Assembly: GCF_031453615.1 (NCBI RefSeq)
Contig: NZ_JAVIZT010000001.1
Span: 1,984,001 to 2,048,000 of the forward strand
Direction: 5' to 3'
Length of the DNA: 64,000 bases
Origin: Microbacterium sp. SORGH_AS_0428
Lineage (GTDB): Bacteria; Actinomycetota; Actinomycetes; Actinomycetales; Microbacteriaceae
The translations under genes were made by a program, and so were the position numbers. The notes below the pieces were generated by a model. The model was not told the DNA's origin and ran no database searches. It was given only the letters and a program-made list of their open reading frames with translations. The stretch's first letter is position 1; each line of letters opens with the position of its first letter. Below are positions 16,383-26,308 of the stretch, piece after piece.

Positions 16383-17443
16383 GGCTCCGGGCGATCGCCT
16401 CCGAGGTGTGGCGGAACATCCTGACCGGCACCGCTCGAGTCCCACTGCTGGCCCTGCTGCTCGCGCTCACTGCTGGTCTTACGGCCGGAGCGGATGTGGC
16501 GAGTATCCACATCCTGCAGAGCCAGGCGCGGAGCTACATCGACGCGGGCGGTGCCACGCGCATGCTCGTGGCGGAGGGGAGCGTCGATCGGGAACGTTGC
16601 GAAGCCCTCGACGGATACGGCCGAGTCCAGGCTGCGGGGGCGTTGCGTCAAGCGGAGGACCTTCCCCTGGACGCTCTCGCGGGCGCCGGATTCCCCGTGT
16701 ACGAGGTCACCCCCGGGTTCGCGCGTCTGCTCGAGGTGACGACGGGCGCAGACGGTGTGTGGGTTGCGCAGTCTCTCGCTGACTCGCTCGGCGTGACAGC
16801 CGGGTCGACGCTCGTGACCGACGGTCGTGAGGTCAGGGTCGCCGGTCTCTTCCCCTATCCGGACGACGGACGTGACGCTCGCCTCGGGTATGCGATCGTG
16901 ATGCCGACCGACGGCGAGGGAGCCTTCGACGAGTGCTGGATGCGCTCGTGGCCGCAGAGCGGCCAAGACGATGGACTGTTGCGATCGGCCCTCACATACG
17001 ACGCGGGGGTCGGAACCGAGATGTCTCTGACCCAGCTCAACCGCCGTGGGGGTTCGACGTTCGCCGGCACGGCGATGTTCGAGGATCGGCTGACGCGCTG
17101 GGCGCCGGTGGTCTCTCTTGTCGCTGGGCTGCTCATGGGGTTCGCCGCCGTCCGTGCGCGGCGACTCGAGTATGCCTCGGCGCTGCACGCCGGGCAGTCC
17201 CGTGGTGCGATGGCCTCGACGGCTGTCCTGGAGGCCGTCGTGTGGTCGTTGTTCGGCGCTGTCCTGGCCGGAGCGACGATCTACCTCACCGCAGGCATTC
17301 TCGCCCCGGAGGACATCGCCTGGGCCGTCGCCGCGATGATGCCGGCGCTGGCCGCCGCCATCGGCGGAACTCTGGTGGGCGTGTTGGCGGGCACGGTGAC
17401 GGTCCGCGAAGCGAACCTCTTCCGGCTGTTCAAAGAACGATGA
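16379..17443 (+). CDS. FtsX/MacB-like ABC permease
   Basis: 354 aa. One N-terminal membrane segment (about 20-42), a large extracellular domain (about 45-245) and three C-terminal segments (about 255-275, 295-317, 325-347) give the four-segment FtsX/MacB topology. ATG 16379 overlaps the ATPase stop by four bases; the frame from 16322 would add residues encoded inside the ATPase. It is the last gene of the lipoprotein-adaptor-ATPase-permease operon, probably exporting or resisting a peptide; the small secreted protein at 11817 is a candidate substrate by location only. Confidence 0.85.
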   Translation: MRLRAIASEVWRNILTGTARVPLLALLLALTAGLTAGADVASIHILQSQARSYIDAGGATRMLVAEGSVDRERCEALDGYGRVQAAGALRQAEDLPLDALAGAGFPVYEVTPGFARLLEVTTGADGVWVAQSLADSLGVTAGSTLVTDGREVRVAGLFPYPDDGRDARLGYAIVMPTDGEGAFDECWMRSWPQSGQDDGLLRSALTYDAGVGTEMSLTQLNRRGGSTFAGTAMFEDRLTRWAPVVSLVAGLLMGFAAVRARRLEYASALHAGQSRGAMASTAVLEAVVWSLFGAVLAGATIYLTAGILAPEDIAWAVAAMMPALAAAIGGTLVGVLAGTVTVREANLFRLFKER

Positions 17444-17454
17444 GCGTCGCGACG

Positions 17455-18084
17455 CTAGGCCCCAGGGATGGACGCGGCGAAAGCCGCGTAGCCGTCCTCG
17501 GTGGCGATACCTCTGATGGCCAGGGAGCTGACCTCCCTGATCCTCTCGTCCAGGTCCGCCCACCCCGTCGCGACCGCAGAGATCTCCTGCACGCCGACGA
17601 ACGTCGCGACGACGAATCGAGCCGCCGCGTGGACGTCCAGATCTCGGCGCACGTCGCCTTCGCCCTGCCCGCGCAGAAGGAACTTCTCGATGGTCGCGTT
17701 CCAGATGGCGAAGGACGCCCCCAGGAACTCGGGGAACTCCTGCGGCGTGTGCGACGTGAGGCGAAGACCCGCCTGAACCACGATGTCGGAGCGAACGAGT
17801 TCCGCCAGTCTCGAGGAGACCTCGTGCAGGCCGGCCAGGCCGCTGTCGGCGGCGTCGAGGACCGCTTCGCTCAGTTCGACCATCTTCGCGTGCTCTCGTC
17901 GGATGATCTCGAGCGCGAGATCGTGCTTGTTCTCGAAGTGGAAGTAGAAGGCGCCCTGCGTGAGGCCGAGCGGGCCGATCACATCCGCGATCCTCGCCTT
18001 GTCGAAGGGCGTGGTTGCGAACAGGCGGCTTCCGGACTGGATCAGGGCCTCGCGCGTCTCTTCGCTCCGCTGCTGTTTCCCCAT
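17455..18084 (-). CDS. Gamma-butyrolactone-receptor-like TetR regulator
   Basis: 209 aa. The HTH region (about 10-58) reads ALIQSGSRLFATTPFDKA then LTQGAFYFHFENKHDLAL, the form seen in ArpA/ScbR/CprB receptors rather than in general TetR proteins. In the ligand domain VVQAGLRLT and FAIWNATIEKFL align by eye with ScbR, and Trp128 stands at the position of the Trp that closes the ligand pocket in CprB and ArpA. ATG 18084 has GGAGG upstream. It is divergent from an AvrD-like gene, the usual place for such receptors relative to their signal synthase. The proposed ligand is a butyrolactone- or syringolide-like molecule. Confidence 0.75.
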   Translation of the reverse strand: MGKQQRSEETREALIQSGSRLFATTPFDKARIADVIGPLGLTQGAFYFHFENKHDLALEIIRREHAKMVELSEAVLDAADSGLAGLHEVSSRLAELVRSDIVVQAGLRLTSHTPQEFPEFLGASFAIWNATIEKFLLRGQGEGDVRRDLDVHAAARFVVATFVGVQEISAVATGWADLDERIREVSSLAIRGIATEDGYAAFAASIPGA

Positions 18085-18193
18085 GCAGAGATGGCACCTC
18101 CGGCCGATGACTGACGTCTCCCTGTTGGCGCTGGCCGCATGCCAGGACCGGAGTGACCGGTGAGAACTGCCCACACGATACACGGATGGATCT

Positions 18194-19159
18194 ATGACAA
18201 CTGATCTCGACATACGTGGTGAGGATGCGATCCCTCGTGGCTTGCGCGCGGGGCGTTCCTTCGACGATCTGCTCGGCGCTGCCCACACGCGATACTTCGC
18301 GACCGGATACAAGCGAGTCCGATACGAGATGCACTCGGGGGTGACGTCGGTCGCTGAGGACGCGAGCGTGACGGTCGATGTGTCGGGGGCTGCCGACTAC
18401 CCTGTCGACTGGTCCGTGGGATCGGACGGACGACCGCGCCAAGCTCATCTGAGCAGCGTCGACGCGCTCGTACTCGGCGTGGCCGCGATCGAGCGCGCTG
18501 TCGCCGAGATGCCGGTCGCCTGCGATGCGGCCCGCTTCGTCATCGATCACATCGCGCTCCGTTCCGGAGCTCGGCCGCACGTCGAGCTCTCCGACGTGCC
18601 GGTGCGCGGAACTGTGGCGCCGAGAGAGTCGGGGATCCATGCCGATCTGCGTGTCGGCGGGTTCCGCATCCACGCGCGGCTCCGCGAAACCGATTCGATG
18701 TCCGGGCCGCCGGGACCACTGCGCCCCTATGCGGACGGATACGTGCTGCATGCCGTCGCGTCGGAACTGATCGAGTACTCGGTGCGAGAGCGGGCCGTCC
18801 TCACGAGGCATACCGTGCGCGGGCCGGTCCCCGGCGGGGCCGGCGGCATCGAGGCGACGCTCTGGCCGGGGCTCACCCACATCGATCACGTCGTGCTGTT
18901 CGGTCAGGTCGCGCAGGTGCTCGCCCAGGTCACGGCGGGCGTCCCGCGCGGGAGTATCGACAACCTGTGGATGCGGCGCATGGCGTTCACGCGTACGGGG
19001 AGTGCATCGCTGACGCAGTTCCACGCTCGCGCGCACATCCTCGAACACTCCGTCGTCGAGCGAGGGGGAAGGGTGCTGCACAGCCTCTGGATGGAAGCCG
19101 CATCCGATCACGGAGTCAGGGCCGAGGCGGTCTTCGGATTCGTGACGGCGTCACGCTGA
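18194..19159 (+). CDS. AvrD-like protein (putative signal-molecule synthase)
   Basis: 321 aa. Motifs such as DLLGAAHTRYFATGYKR at the N-terminus, DYPVDWS and QAHLSSVDALVLG fit the AvrD family; AvrD of Pseudomonas syringae directs synthesis of syringolides from a beta-ketoacyl chain and a sugar. The length is close to AvrD. It has no signal peptide or membrane segment. It stands between a butyrolactone-receptor-like repressor and a reductase/epimerase, where AfsA is expected in a butyrolactone locus. The 3' end overlaps the convergent reductase gene by 9 bp. The family call is from remembered motifs. Confidence 0.6.
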   Translation: MTTDLDIRGEDAIPRGLRAGRSFDDLLGAAHTRYFATGYKRVRYEMHSGVTSVAEDASVTVDVSGAADYPVDWSVGSDGRPRQAHLSSVDALVLGVAAIERAVAEMPVACDAARFVIDHIALRSGARPHVELSDVPVRGTVAPRESGIHADLRVGGFRIHARLRETDSMSGPPGPLRPYADGYVLHAVASELIEYSVRERAVLTRHTVRGPVPGGAGGIEATLWPGLTHIDHVVLFGQVAQVLAQVTAGVPRGSIDNLWMRRMAFTRTGSASLTQFHARAHILEHSVVERGGRVLHSLWMEAASDHGVRAEAVFGFVTASR

Positions 19160-20155
19160 CATCGTCGGCGGCTTCGGGGGGACGGGTGCAGTGGGTCGCT
19201 GGGCGGTGTACCACGCGCGTGCGGCGAGACTCACGGCGGGCACTCCCGGTCCATCCGAGATGAGCCGGCGCAACAGACGGGAGGAGATGAAGTAGTCGCG
19301 GGCGAACTGTCGGACCTTCCGCGCGGGCACACCGACGGCCGCCAGGCGCTCGATCGCGTCGTCCGCGGTCAGTGAGCGGTGGGGAAGTGCCCCCCACTCC
19401 GTGAGTGTCGGCGTCAGCAGCTCCCGCACCGTCACGGGTCGATCGGGGACGGCATGGACGAGTTCCGGCGCGAAGCCCTGAAGCCTGCCCTCGACGGCGC
19501 CCACGGCTGCTGCTGCGACCAGCTCCGCGGGAGCCACGGACAGTCTCGCCGCACCGCCGGCGATCCATGCACCCAGCCGCACATGCAGGTGGAGCAGAGG
19601 TCGCAGGAAGTGCGTGTCGCCGACGCCAGAGACGAAAAGGGGGCGGATGAGGGTGGCGCGCCCGCGCAGAGCGAGCTCATCCCCTCGCGCCCGCGCAAGG
19701 CTCAGCGACGATTCGGGGTTCGGTGCATAGTCGCCCTCCTCCCCGCCCGCGAAGGGGAGGTCGCCGTATACTCCGGCGGTGCTGAGGTGTACGAGCGGGA
19801 TGTTCATCGCCTCGGCTGCGGCCGCCACGTGGCGCACTCCGTCGACATTGACGCGCTCCTGCAGCTCTGTGTCGTCGCCGACGTAGCTCGACGCGTTGAT
19901 GACGGCGGCGCACCCGTCGAGGGTGCGTCGCACGGAAGCGGGATCTGTCGTGATGTCGCAACGTCGGTGCTCGACGCTCGACGACGGGTCGGGGGCCTCC
20001 CGCCGGGAAACGGTGACGGCACGGATCCCGCGCCGTGCGAGTTCGGCGGTGACGTGGCGGCCGAGAAAGCCCGAGCCGCCTATGACGACCACGGTCCTGT
20101 GTGAATGCCGCTGCGCCGCTGACCCCGCCATGGCCCCATGCTGGCACGGTCGCAT
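19151..20155 (-). CDS. NAD(P)-dependent epimerase/reductase (extended SDR)
   Basis: 334 aa from ATG 20155. The Rossmann motif GGSGFLG lies near residue 26; DITTDP and the active-site region VHLSTAGVYGD follow, but the canonical YxxxK appears as a variant (SLSLARARGDE), so the catalytic Tyr is probably lost or shifted. Similar SDRs (for example GblE in Rhodococcus butyrolactone loci) sit beside receptor and synthase genes, as here. The start is uncertain: 20155 has AGGAG about 11 nt upstream, while 20131 places the Rossmann motif closer to the N-terminus. Probable role: reducing or trimming the AvrD product. Confidence 0.7.
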   Translation of the reverse strand: MRPCQHGAMAGSAAQRHSHRTVVVIGGSGFLGRHVTAELARRGIRAVTVSRREAPDPSSSVEHRRCDITTDPASVRRTLDGCAAVINASSYVGDDTELQERVNVDGVRHVAAAAEAMNIPLVHLSTAGVYGDLPFAGGEEGDYAPNPESSLSLARARGDELALRGRATLIRPLFVSGVGDTHFLRPLLHLHVRLGAWIAGGAARLSVAPAELVAAAAVGAVEGRLQGFAPELVHAVPDRPVTVRELLTPTLTEWGALPHRSLTADDAIERLAAVGVPARKVRQFARDYFISSRLLRRLISDGPGVPAVSLAARAWYTAQRPTAPVPPKPPTMSA

Positions 20156-20268
20156 CGACCCGCCTACTCCTGCGCCGCCGAGGACGCGGACGGCGCCCTC
20201 GTCCGCTCTGACGCGGCGGCGGCGCTGCAGCTCCACGCGCGGCGACGCGTCTGCTGAGCCGCCGCGAG

Positions 20269-20337
20269 CCGAACTCCTGCAGAATCCGCCGGCCTGCGGC
20301 TCAGTCCGTCCGTCACGCCGGCTTTGCAGGAGTTCGG
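20269..20337. repeat. 13-bp inverted repeat
   Basis: CCGAACTCCTGCA (20269-20281) and TGCAGGAGTTCGG (20325-20337) are perfect inverted copies, with partial pairing continuing inward. The element lies in the 258-nt gap between the divergent reductase and ArsR genes, which otherwise shows only the ArsR promoter. Confidence 0.5.
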
Positions 20338-20376
20338 GCGCGGTCCGAGGCCGCCTGCGCTGCCGACACCCGCCTC

Positions 20377-20420
20377 TTGTGCTGCCCGCATCCGCACGCT
20401 AACGTGCAACCAAATGGTTG
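20377..20420 (+). promoter_or_regulatory. Promoter and operator of the ArsR gene (leaderless)
   Basis: TTGTGC (20377-20382), a 17-bp spacer and TAACGT (20400-20405) form a promoter whose start point falls on ATG 20414. The palindrome CAACCA-AA-TGGTTG (20407-20420) covers the start point and the first codons, so it is a natural autorepression site for the encoded ArsR protein. Confidence 0.65.
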
Positions 20421-20752
20421 TACAAACGGAACTCAGCGACGCCGAGGTGGACCGGATCTTCCGGGCCCTCGCCGATCGCACGCGCCGCGACATCCTGCGG
20501 CGCACGATCGAGGCCGAGCAATCGGTCTCCGCCCTCGCGGCCGTGTACGACGTGTCGTTCGCCGCCGTCCAGAAGCACGTCGCCGTGCTCGAGACCGCGC
20601 GCCTGGTCACCAAGCGCGCCGAAGGAAGGGAGCGGCTCGTGAGCGCCGATCCCGCAACGATCGCGCGTGCCCGCCTGCTGCTCGCCGAGTACGAGCAGCT
20701 CTGGCGATCGCGCATCTCCCGCCTCGACGATCTGCTCGCCGAAGAGCCCTGA
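20414..20752 (+). CDS. ArsR-family transcriptional regulator
   Basis: 112 aa. The winged HTH has VDRIFRALADRTRRDILRRT at the N-terminus and VQKHVAVLETARLVTKRAEGRERL as recognition helix and wing. It has no Cys pair, so it is not a metal sensor of the ArsR/SmtB kind; regulators of this subtype commonly pair with AHSA1 proteins. ATG 20414 lies at the predicted transcription start and inside a palindrome. The next gene, 48 nt downstream, encodes two AHSA1 domains, supporting an ArsR-SRPBCC operon. Confidence 0.9.
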   Translation: MVVQTELSDAEVDRIFRALADRTRRDILRRTIEAEQSVSALAAVYDVSFAAVQKHVAVLETARLVTKRAEGRERLVSADPATIARARLLLAEYEQLWRSRISRLDDLLAEEP

Positions 20753-20800
20753 CCCGGATGCGGCGCCGGCCGCATCCGCCGACACCACCTGGAGATCCCC

Positions 20801-21781
20801 ATGCCCGTCACCGCCGTCACGCACGATCCCGAAGCGCTCACCATGACGCTCATCGCCGACGTCGACGCCCCCGTCGAACGCCTCTGGCGTGCTCTCACCG
20901 ACCCGCGTCAGCTGGAGCGCTTCTGGGGCCCGCCCGGGTACCCCGCATCCTTCACCGTGTTCGAGTTCGCCGTCGGCGGTACCGCGCGCTACGCGATGAC
21001 CAGCCCGCAGGGCGAGCGCTACAGCGGGGCGTGGGAGTTCGTGGCGATCGACGAACCCACGATGTTCGAGGTGCGCGACATGTTCACGGATGCGGATGGC
21101 GTTCCCGTCGAGGGGATGCCGGTGCAGCACATGACGTTCACCTTCGCGCCGACCGAGACGGGCTCGCGTCTGACGAACGTCTCGCACTTCGAATCGATCG
21201 AGGCGCTCGAGCAGGTCATCGCGATGGGTGCCGTCGAGGGCTCGACCCTCGCGTTCAACCAGCTCGACGCGGTGCTGCAGGAGCTGCGCGCCTACGCCGA
21301 GGGCAAGGGCACGCGCACGGAGATACTCGGCGATCAGCACGTGCGCATCACCCGGCTCATCAACGGTCCGCGCGACATCGTCTGGCGGGCGCACACCGAG
21401 CCCGACCTCGTCCGTCGGTGGCTGCTCGGACCCGACGGCTGGACCATGACGACGTGCGAGATCGACCTCGTCGCAGGCGGCGACTACCTCTACGCGTGGG
21501 CGCCCGGCGCGGGCGTCGTCGGCGAGCCGTTCGGCTTCGACGGGCAGACGCAGCTCGTCGTGCCTGAGCGGCGCTGGGTCACGACAGAGCACATGACGGG
21601 CACCGACTTCCCCTCGACCACCAACGACCTCTCGCTCTACGAGGAGGATGGCGCGACGCTGCTCACGCTGCTCATCGAGTATCCGGATGCGGCGACGCGC
21701 GACATGGTGCTCGCGACCGGGATGACCGAGGGCATGGAGGCCAGCTACGCCCGTCTCGAGCGCGAGGTGCTCGGCGGCTGA
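20801..21781 (+). CDS. Double AHSA1/SRPBCC-domain protein
   Basis: 326 aa made of two AHSA1 (activator of Hsp90 ATPase 1-like, START/SRPBCC fold) domains: residues about 10-160 (DVDAPVERLWRALTDPRQLERFWGPPGYP...) and about 175-326 (LINGPRDIVWRAHTEPDLVRRWLLGPDGW...). These domains bind hydrophobic ligands; pairs with ArsR regulators are frequent in actinobacteria but the ligand is unknown. ATG 20801 fits the first domain. It is probably cotranscribed with the upstream ArsR gene and followed by an intrinsic terminator. Confidence 0.88.
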   Translation: MPVTAVTHDPEALTMTLIADVDAPVERLWRALTDPRQLERFWGPPGYPASFTVFEFAVGGTARYAMTSPQGERYSGAWEFVAIDEPTMFEVRDMFTDADGVPVEGMPVQHMTFTFAPTETGSRLTNVSHFESIEALEQVIAMGAVEGSTLAFNQLDAVLQELRAYAEGKGTRTEILGDQHVRITRLINGPRDIVWRAHTEPDLVRRWLLGPDGWTMTTCEIDLVAGGDYLYAWAPGAGVVGEPFGFDGQTQLVVPERRWVTTEHMTGTDFPSTTNDLSLYEEDGATLLTLLIEYPDAATRDMVLATGMTEGMEASYARLEREVLGG

Positions 21782-21794
21782 GGCGGCGGACGAC

Positions 21795-21838
21795 GGACCG
21801 GGCTGCGCGGCATCGGCCGCCGGCCCGGTCCTGTCTTT
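21795..21838 (+). terminator. Intrinsic terminator after the ArsR-AHSA1 operon
   Basis: GGACCGGGC (21795-21803) pairs with GCCCGGTCC (21823-21831), with an inner GCGGC-ATCG-GCCGC stem, followed by TGTCTTT. It starts 14 nt after the stop of the AHSA1 gene. Confidence 0.7.
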
Positions 21839-21974
21839 CGGGTCGGACAAGGGTGGGTACGCGGCCGGTCTGTCCGAGCGTCATCGGCTCGTGCCGGAGT
21901 CGTCCGAGAGCGGTCACCGGGCGGTCGGCGACCCGGGCTCGCCGCATCCGGAATGCACCCGCATCCGCCGGTGT

Positions 21975-22133
21975 TAGGGTTGAGTGTCGCCTTCGGGCGG
22001 CTGCGTCGTCGATACGCGTGCTCCGCCTCCGGGCGCTGGGCCCTCTTCTCGAGCGGCGAACCGATGCGCGAATCCGCGCCGTCGCCCCGTCTTGCGATCA
22101 CGATCGATCGCCTCATCCGAAAGCACTTTCTTC
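21975..22133 (+). promoter_or_regulatory. Helicase promoter and long 5' leader
   Basis: TAGGGT (21975-21980) is a good -10 box, giving a leader of about 145 nt before ATG 22134. The leader is GC rich and can fold, and no Shine-Dalgarno sequence is seen before the ATG. Long leaders are common for DEAD-box helicase genes, which often control themselves at the RNA level. Confidence 0.45.
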
Positions 22134-23882
22134 ATGCCTTCCTTCCTTGATCTCGGCGTGCCCGCGCCGCTGGCCTCCGTCCTCGCCGCCTCCGGCAAGA
22201 CCGAGCCCTTCCCCATCCAGCAGGACACCCTGCCCGACGCGCTCGCCGGTCGCGACGTGCTCGGCCGCGGCCGTACCGGCAGCGGCAAGACCATCGCCTT
22301 CTCGCTGCCGATGGTGGCGCGTCTCACCGGTGTCTCGCGCACCGCCGGTCGCCCGACCGGCCTCGTGCTCGCCCCCACCCGTGAGCTCGCCACGCAGATC
22401 GCCGCGACGCTCGCGCCCCTCGCCGCCGCCGTCGGCCTGAACGTCACCACGATCTTCGGCGGCGTCAGCCAGAAGCCGCAGGAGCAGGCGCTGCGCGCCG
22501 GCGTCGACATCGTCGTGGCCTGCCCCGGTCGCCTCGAAGACCTCATGAAGCAGGGCGTCATCCGCCTCGACCGCGTGCAGGTGGCCGTCCTCGACGAGGC
22601 CGACCACATGGCGGACCTCGGCTTCCTGCCGGGCGTCACCCGCATCCTGGCCGCGACGCCGACCGGCGGCCAGCGGCTGCTCTTCAGCGCCACGCTCGAC
22701 CGCGGCGTCGACACTCTGGTGCGCAAGTTCCTCCAGAACGAGGTGCGCCACGAGGTCGACGAGTCCAGCGTCCCCGCCGCCGCGATGACCCACCGGGTCT
22801 TCCACGTCTCCGACGACGACAAGAACGATCTCGTCGAGCGCCTGGCTTCCGGGCGCGGTCGCCGCATCCTCTTCACGCGCACCAAGCACCAAGCGAAGAA
22901 GCTCGCGAAGAAGCTGACGTCCGCCGGCATCCCCTCGGTCGATCTGCACGGCAACCTTTCGCAGAACGCGCGTGAGCGCAACCTCGCGGCCTTCGGCGCG
23001 GATCCGGATGCGGGTGGCGTGCGCGTGCTCGTCGCCACCGACGTCGCCGCCCGCGGTGTGCACGTCGACAACGTCGAGCTCGTCGTGCACGTCGACCCGC
23101 CGGCCGAGCACAAGGCGTACCTGCACCGCTCCGGCCGCACCGCGCGCGCCGGCGCCGAGGGCACGGTCGTGACCGTCGTGCTCGACTCGCAGCGTCGTGA
23201 CCTCGCCGATCTGCTGCGCAAAGCCTCGATCTCCGCTCCCCTCGAGCGTGTGGATGCGGCGCACGCAGCCGTCTCCGAGCTCGTCGGCGCGCCGGCGCCG
23301 CTCGTGAAGCCGTCGCCCGTCGCCGCGCCCGCTCAGGGCGGCCGCTCCGGCGGTTCGCGTTCGGGTGGCTCGGCTGCCCGTGCGGGCGGTTCTGCTGCTC
23401 GTTCGGGTGGTGCGGGCCGTTCCGGTGCCGCATCCGGTCGTTCGGGCTCCGCGGCCGGTCGCGCTGCGGGCGCGCCTGCCGGTTCGGGACGCTCCGGTGC
23501 CGCTGGGCGTTCGGGTGGTGCCGGTCGCTCCGGCGGCCGCACGGATGCGCCCGTCCGCGGCGCCGCTCCCGCCGAGGCGCGTCACAGCGCCGCGGCCGAG
23601 CGCACGCCGAACCGTCGCGCCGGACGCCCCCAGGGCCACACCGCCGAGAACGTGGCGCCGCGCGGCGGCCGCACGATCGGCGACTCCGTGAGCGAGCAGC
23701 AGCGCGCGTGGGTGGAGTCGCTCGCGCGGGGCGGCGATGCCGCATCCGGTCGTTCCGGCTCGGAGCGCTCCGCCGCGGGCGCGGGCGTGGGTGCGGGTGC
23801 GGGTGCGGGTTCGGGCTCGGGTGACGCGCCGCGTCGGCGCCGTCGCGGAGGCCGTGGCCGCTCCGGAGGCTCCGCCGCCTGA
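22134..23882 (+). CDS. DEAD-box RNA helicase with a Gly/Ser/Arg-rich tail
   Basis: 582 aa. All core motifs are present: Q-motif FPIQQDTL, motif I GRGRTGSGKT (46-53 region), PTRELA, DEAD (VLDEADHM), SAT (LLFSATLD), and HRSGRTARAG as motif VI. Residues 1-385 form the RecA pair; from about 395 the tail is low complexity with many RSGG/RSGAA repeats, ending in basic RRRRRGGRGRSGG, a typical RNA-binding tail. ATG 22134 gives the family-typical short N-terminus; the frame from 21984 includes leader sequence. Probable role: RNA unwinding in ribosome assembly or cold adaptation. Confidence 0.92.
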   Translation: MPSFLDLGVPAPLASVLAASGKTEPFPIQQDTLPDALAGRDVLGRGRTGSGKTIAFSLPMVARLTGVSRTAGRPTGLVLAPTRELATQIAATLAPLAAAVGLNVTTIFGGVSQKPQEQALRAGVDIVVACPGRLEDLMKQGVIRLDRVQVAVLDEADHMADLGFLPGVTRILAATPTGGQRLLFSATLDRGVDTLVRKFLQNEVRHEVDESSVPAAAMTHRVFHVSDDDKNDLVERLASGRGRRILFTRTKHQAKKLAKKLTSAGIPSVDLHGNLSQNARERNLAAFGADPDAGGVRVLVATDVAARGVHVDNVELVVHVDPPAEHKAYLHRSGRTARAGAEGTVVTVVLDSQRRDLADLLRKASISAPLERVDAAHAAVSELVGAPAPLVKPSPVAAPAQGGRSGGSRSGGSAARAGGSAARSGGAGRSGAASGRSGSAAGRAAGAPAGSGRSGAAGRSGGAGRSGGRTDAPVRGAAPAEARHSAAAERTPNRRAGRPQGHTAENVAPRGGRTIGDSVSEQQRAWVESLARGGDAASGRSGSERSAAGAGVGAGAGAGSGSGDAPRRRRRGGRGRSGGSAA

Positions 23883-23964
23883 CCCGCGGTCCGCTCCCGA
23901 GGGCTTCGTGGGCCTCTCCCCGAACATTGCGCGCTTCAGGGCGCTCGCCGGGGTCAGTCTCTTC

Positions 23965-24056
23965 GCAACCGCGCCACCTTCCCGCATCCGCCACAGTCAT
24001 CGACTGTCGCCGTTGCGGGAAAGTGGCGCGGTTGCGCATATGCGTCGCGGTTCGAC
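23965..24056. repeat. Compound hairpin repeat, copy B1
   Basis: 22-bp arms with one mismatch (23965-23986 and 24014-24035) enclose TCCGCCACAGTCATCGACTG, itself with an inner ACAGTC/GACTGT stem. Related copies lie at 24172, 52854 and 56016. Together with B2 it fills the 446-nt gene-free convergent gap between the helicase and sufU. Confidence 0.75.
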
Positions 24057-24171
24057 ACCCAGGACGCCGCCGGGGGCCGGGCTCAGGGCGCGGGCGGGGG
24101 CTCTGGCCTTGGGGCGCGGGGTCGGGCTCTGGGCCCTGGGCTCGCGCCGGGCTCGGCGCTGGACCCCGTGG

Positions 24172-24253
24172 GCCACACTTTTCCGCATCCGCCACAGTCA
24201 TTGACTGTCGCTGCTGCGCAAAGGTGTGGCAGTTGCGCACATGCGTCGCAACT
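24172..24253. repeat. Compound hairpin repeat, copy B2
   Basis: The arms GCCACACTTTTCCGCA (24172-24187) and TGCGCAAAGGTGTGGC (24215-24230) enclose the shared CCACAGTCATTGACTGTCGC core. A second small hairpin AGTTGCG/CGCAACT (24231-24253) follows, as in the other copies. Confidence 0.72.
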
Positions 24254-24254
24254 C

Positions 24255-24318
24255 GGGCAGCGAGGGCGTCGGGCAGCGAGGGCGTCGGGCAGTGAGGGCG
24301 TCGGGCGGCGAGGGCGTC
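24255..24318. repeat. Four tandem 16-bp repeats after sufU
   Basis: Four copies of GGGCAGCGAGGGCGTC with one or two changes lie head to tail, ending 10 nt before the sufU stop. No coding sense is seen. They look like a small minisatellite. Confidence 0.75.
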
Positions 24319-24328
24319 GGGCGCGGGA

Positions 24329-26073
<1,745 letters not shown>

Positions 26074-26181
26074 CTAGTTGTGCGGCGGGCGCCCGGCTCC
26101 ATGCCGGACGGCCGGTGGCCCCGGCCTCCGCTTCCCGCGCGTCGGAGAAACGTGCGGATGTCGGAGGATTCGGCGTGGAAC

Positions 26182-26226
26182 CTCCGACATTCGGGCGATC
26201 CTCCGACATTCGGGCGATCCTCCGAC
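26182..26226. repeat. 19-bp tandem repeat, 2.4 copies
   Basis: CTCCGACATTCGGGCGATC occurs at 26182-26200 and 26201-26219, with a third partial start at 26220. An inverted partner ATGTCGGAGGAT lies just upstream (about 26157-26168), so the block can fold. It lies in the 244-nt gap between sufS and the APC transporter gene, which shows nothing else. Confidence 0.7.
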
Positions 26227-26308
26227 CGGAGCGCAGCCGGAGCGACCGGCGCGCACCCGGAGCGATGCGGATGCGCGCGAGGGCGGTACGCGAGCCCCGC
26301 GCTCCGGG

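Noticed and set aside
16349-19111. A 920-codon open frame on the minus strand
   Set aside because: It lies antisense to the permease and AvrD-like genes, has Arg/Pro/His-biased composition without any domain, and exists only because high GC content suppresses stop codons.
18194-19159. Assignment of this gene as AfsA
   Set aside because: The N-terminal LLGAAHTRYFATGYKR and HLSSVDALVLG motifs fit AvrD better, and I see no two hot-dog repeats of the AfsA kind.
24255-24318. Regularly spaced repeats resembling a CRISPR array
   Set aside because: The 16-bp units are directly adjacent with no spacers, and no cas genes are present. It is a minisatellite.
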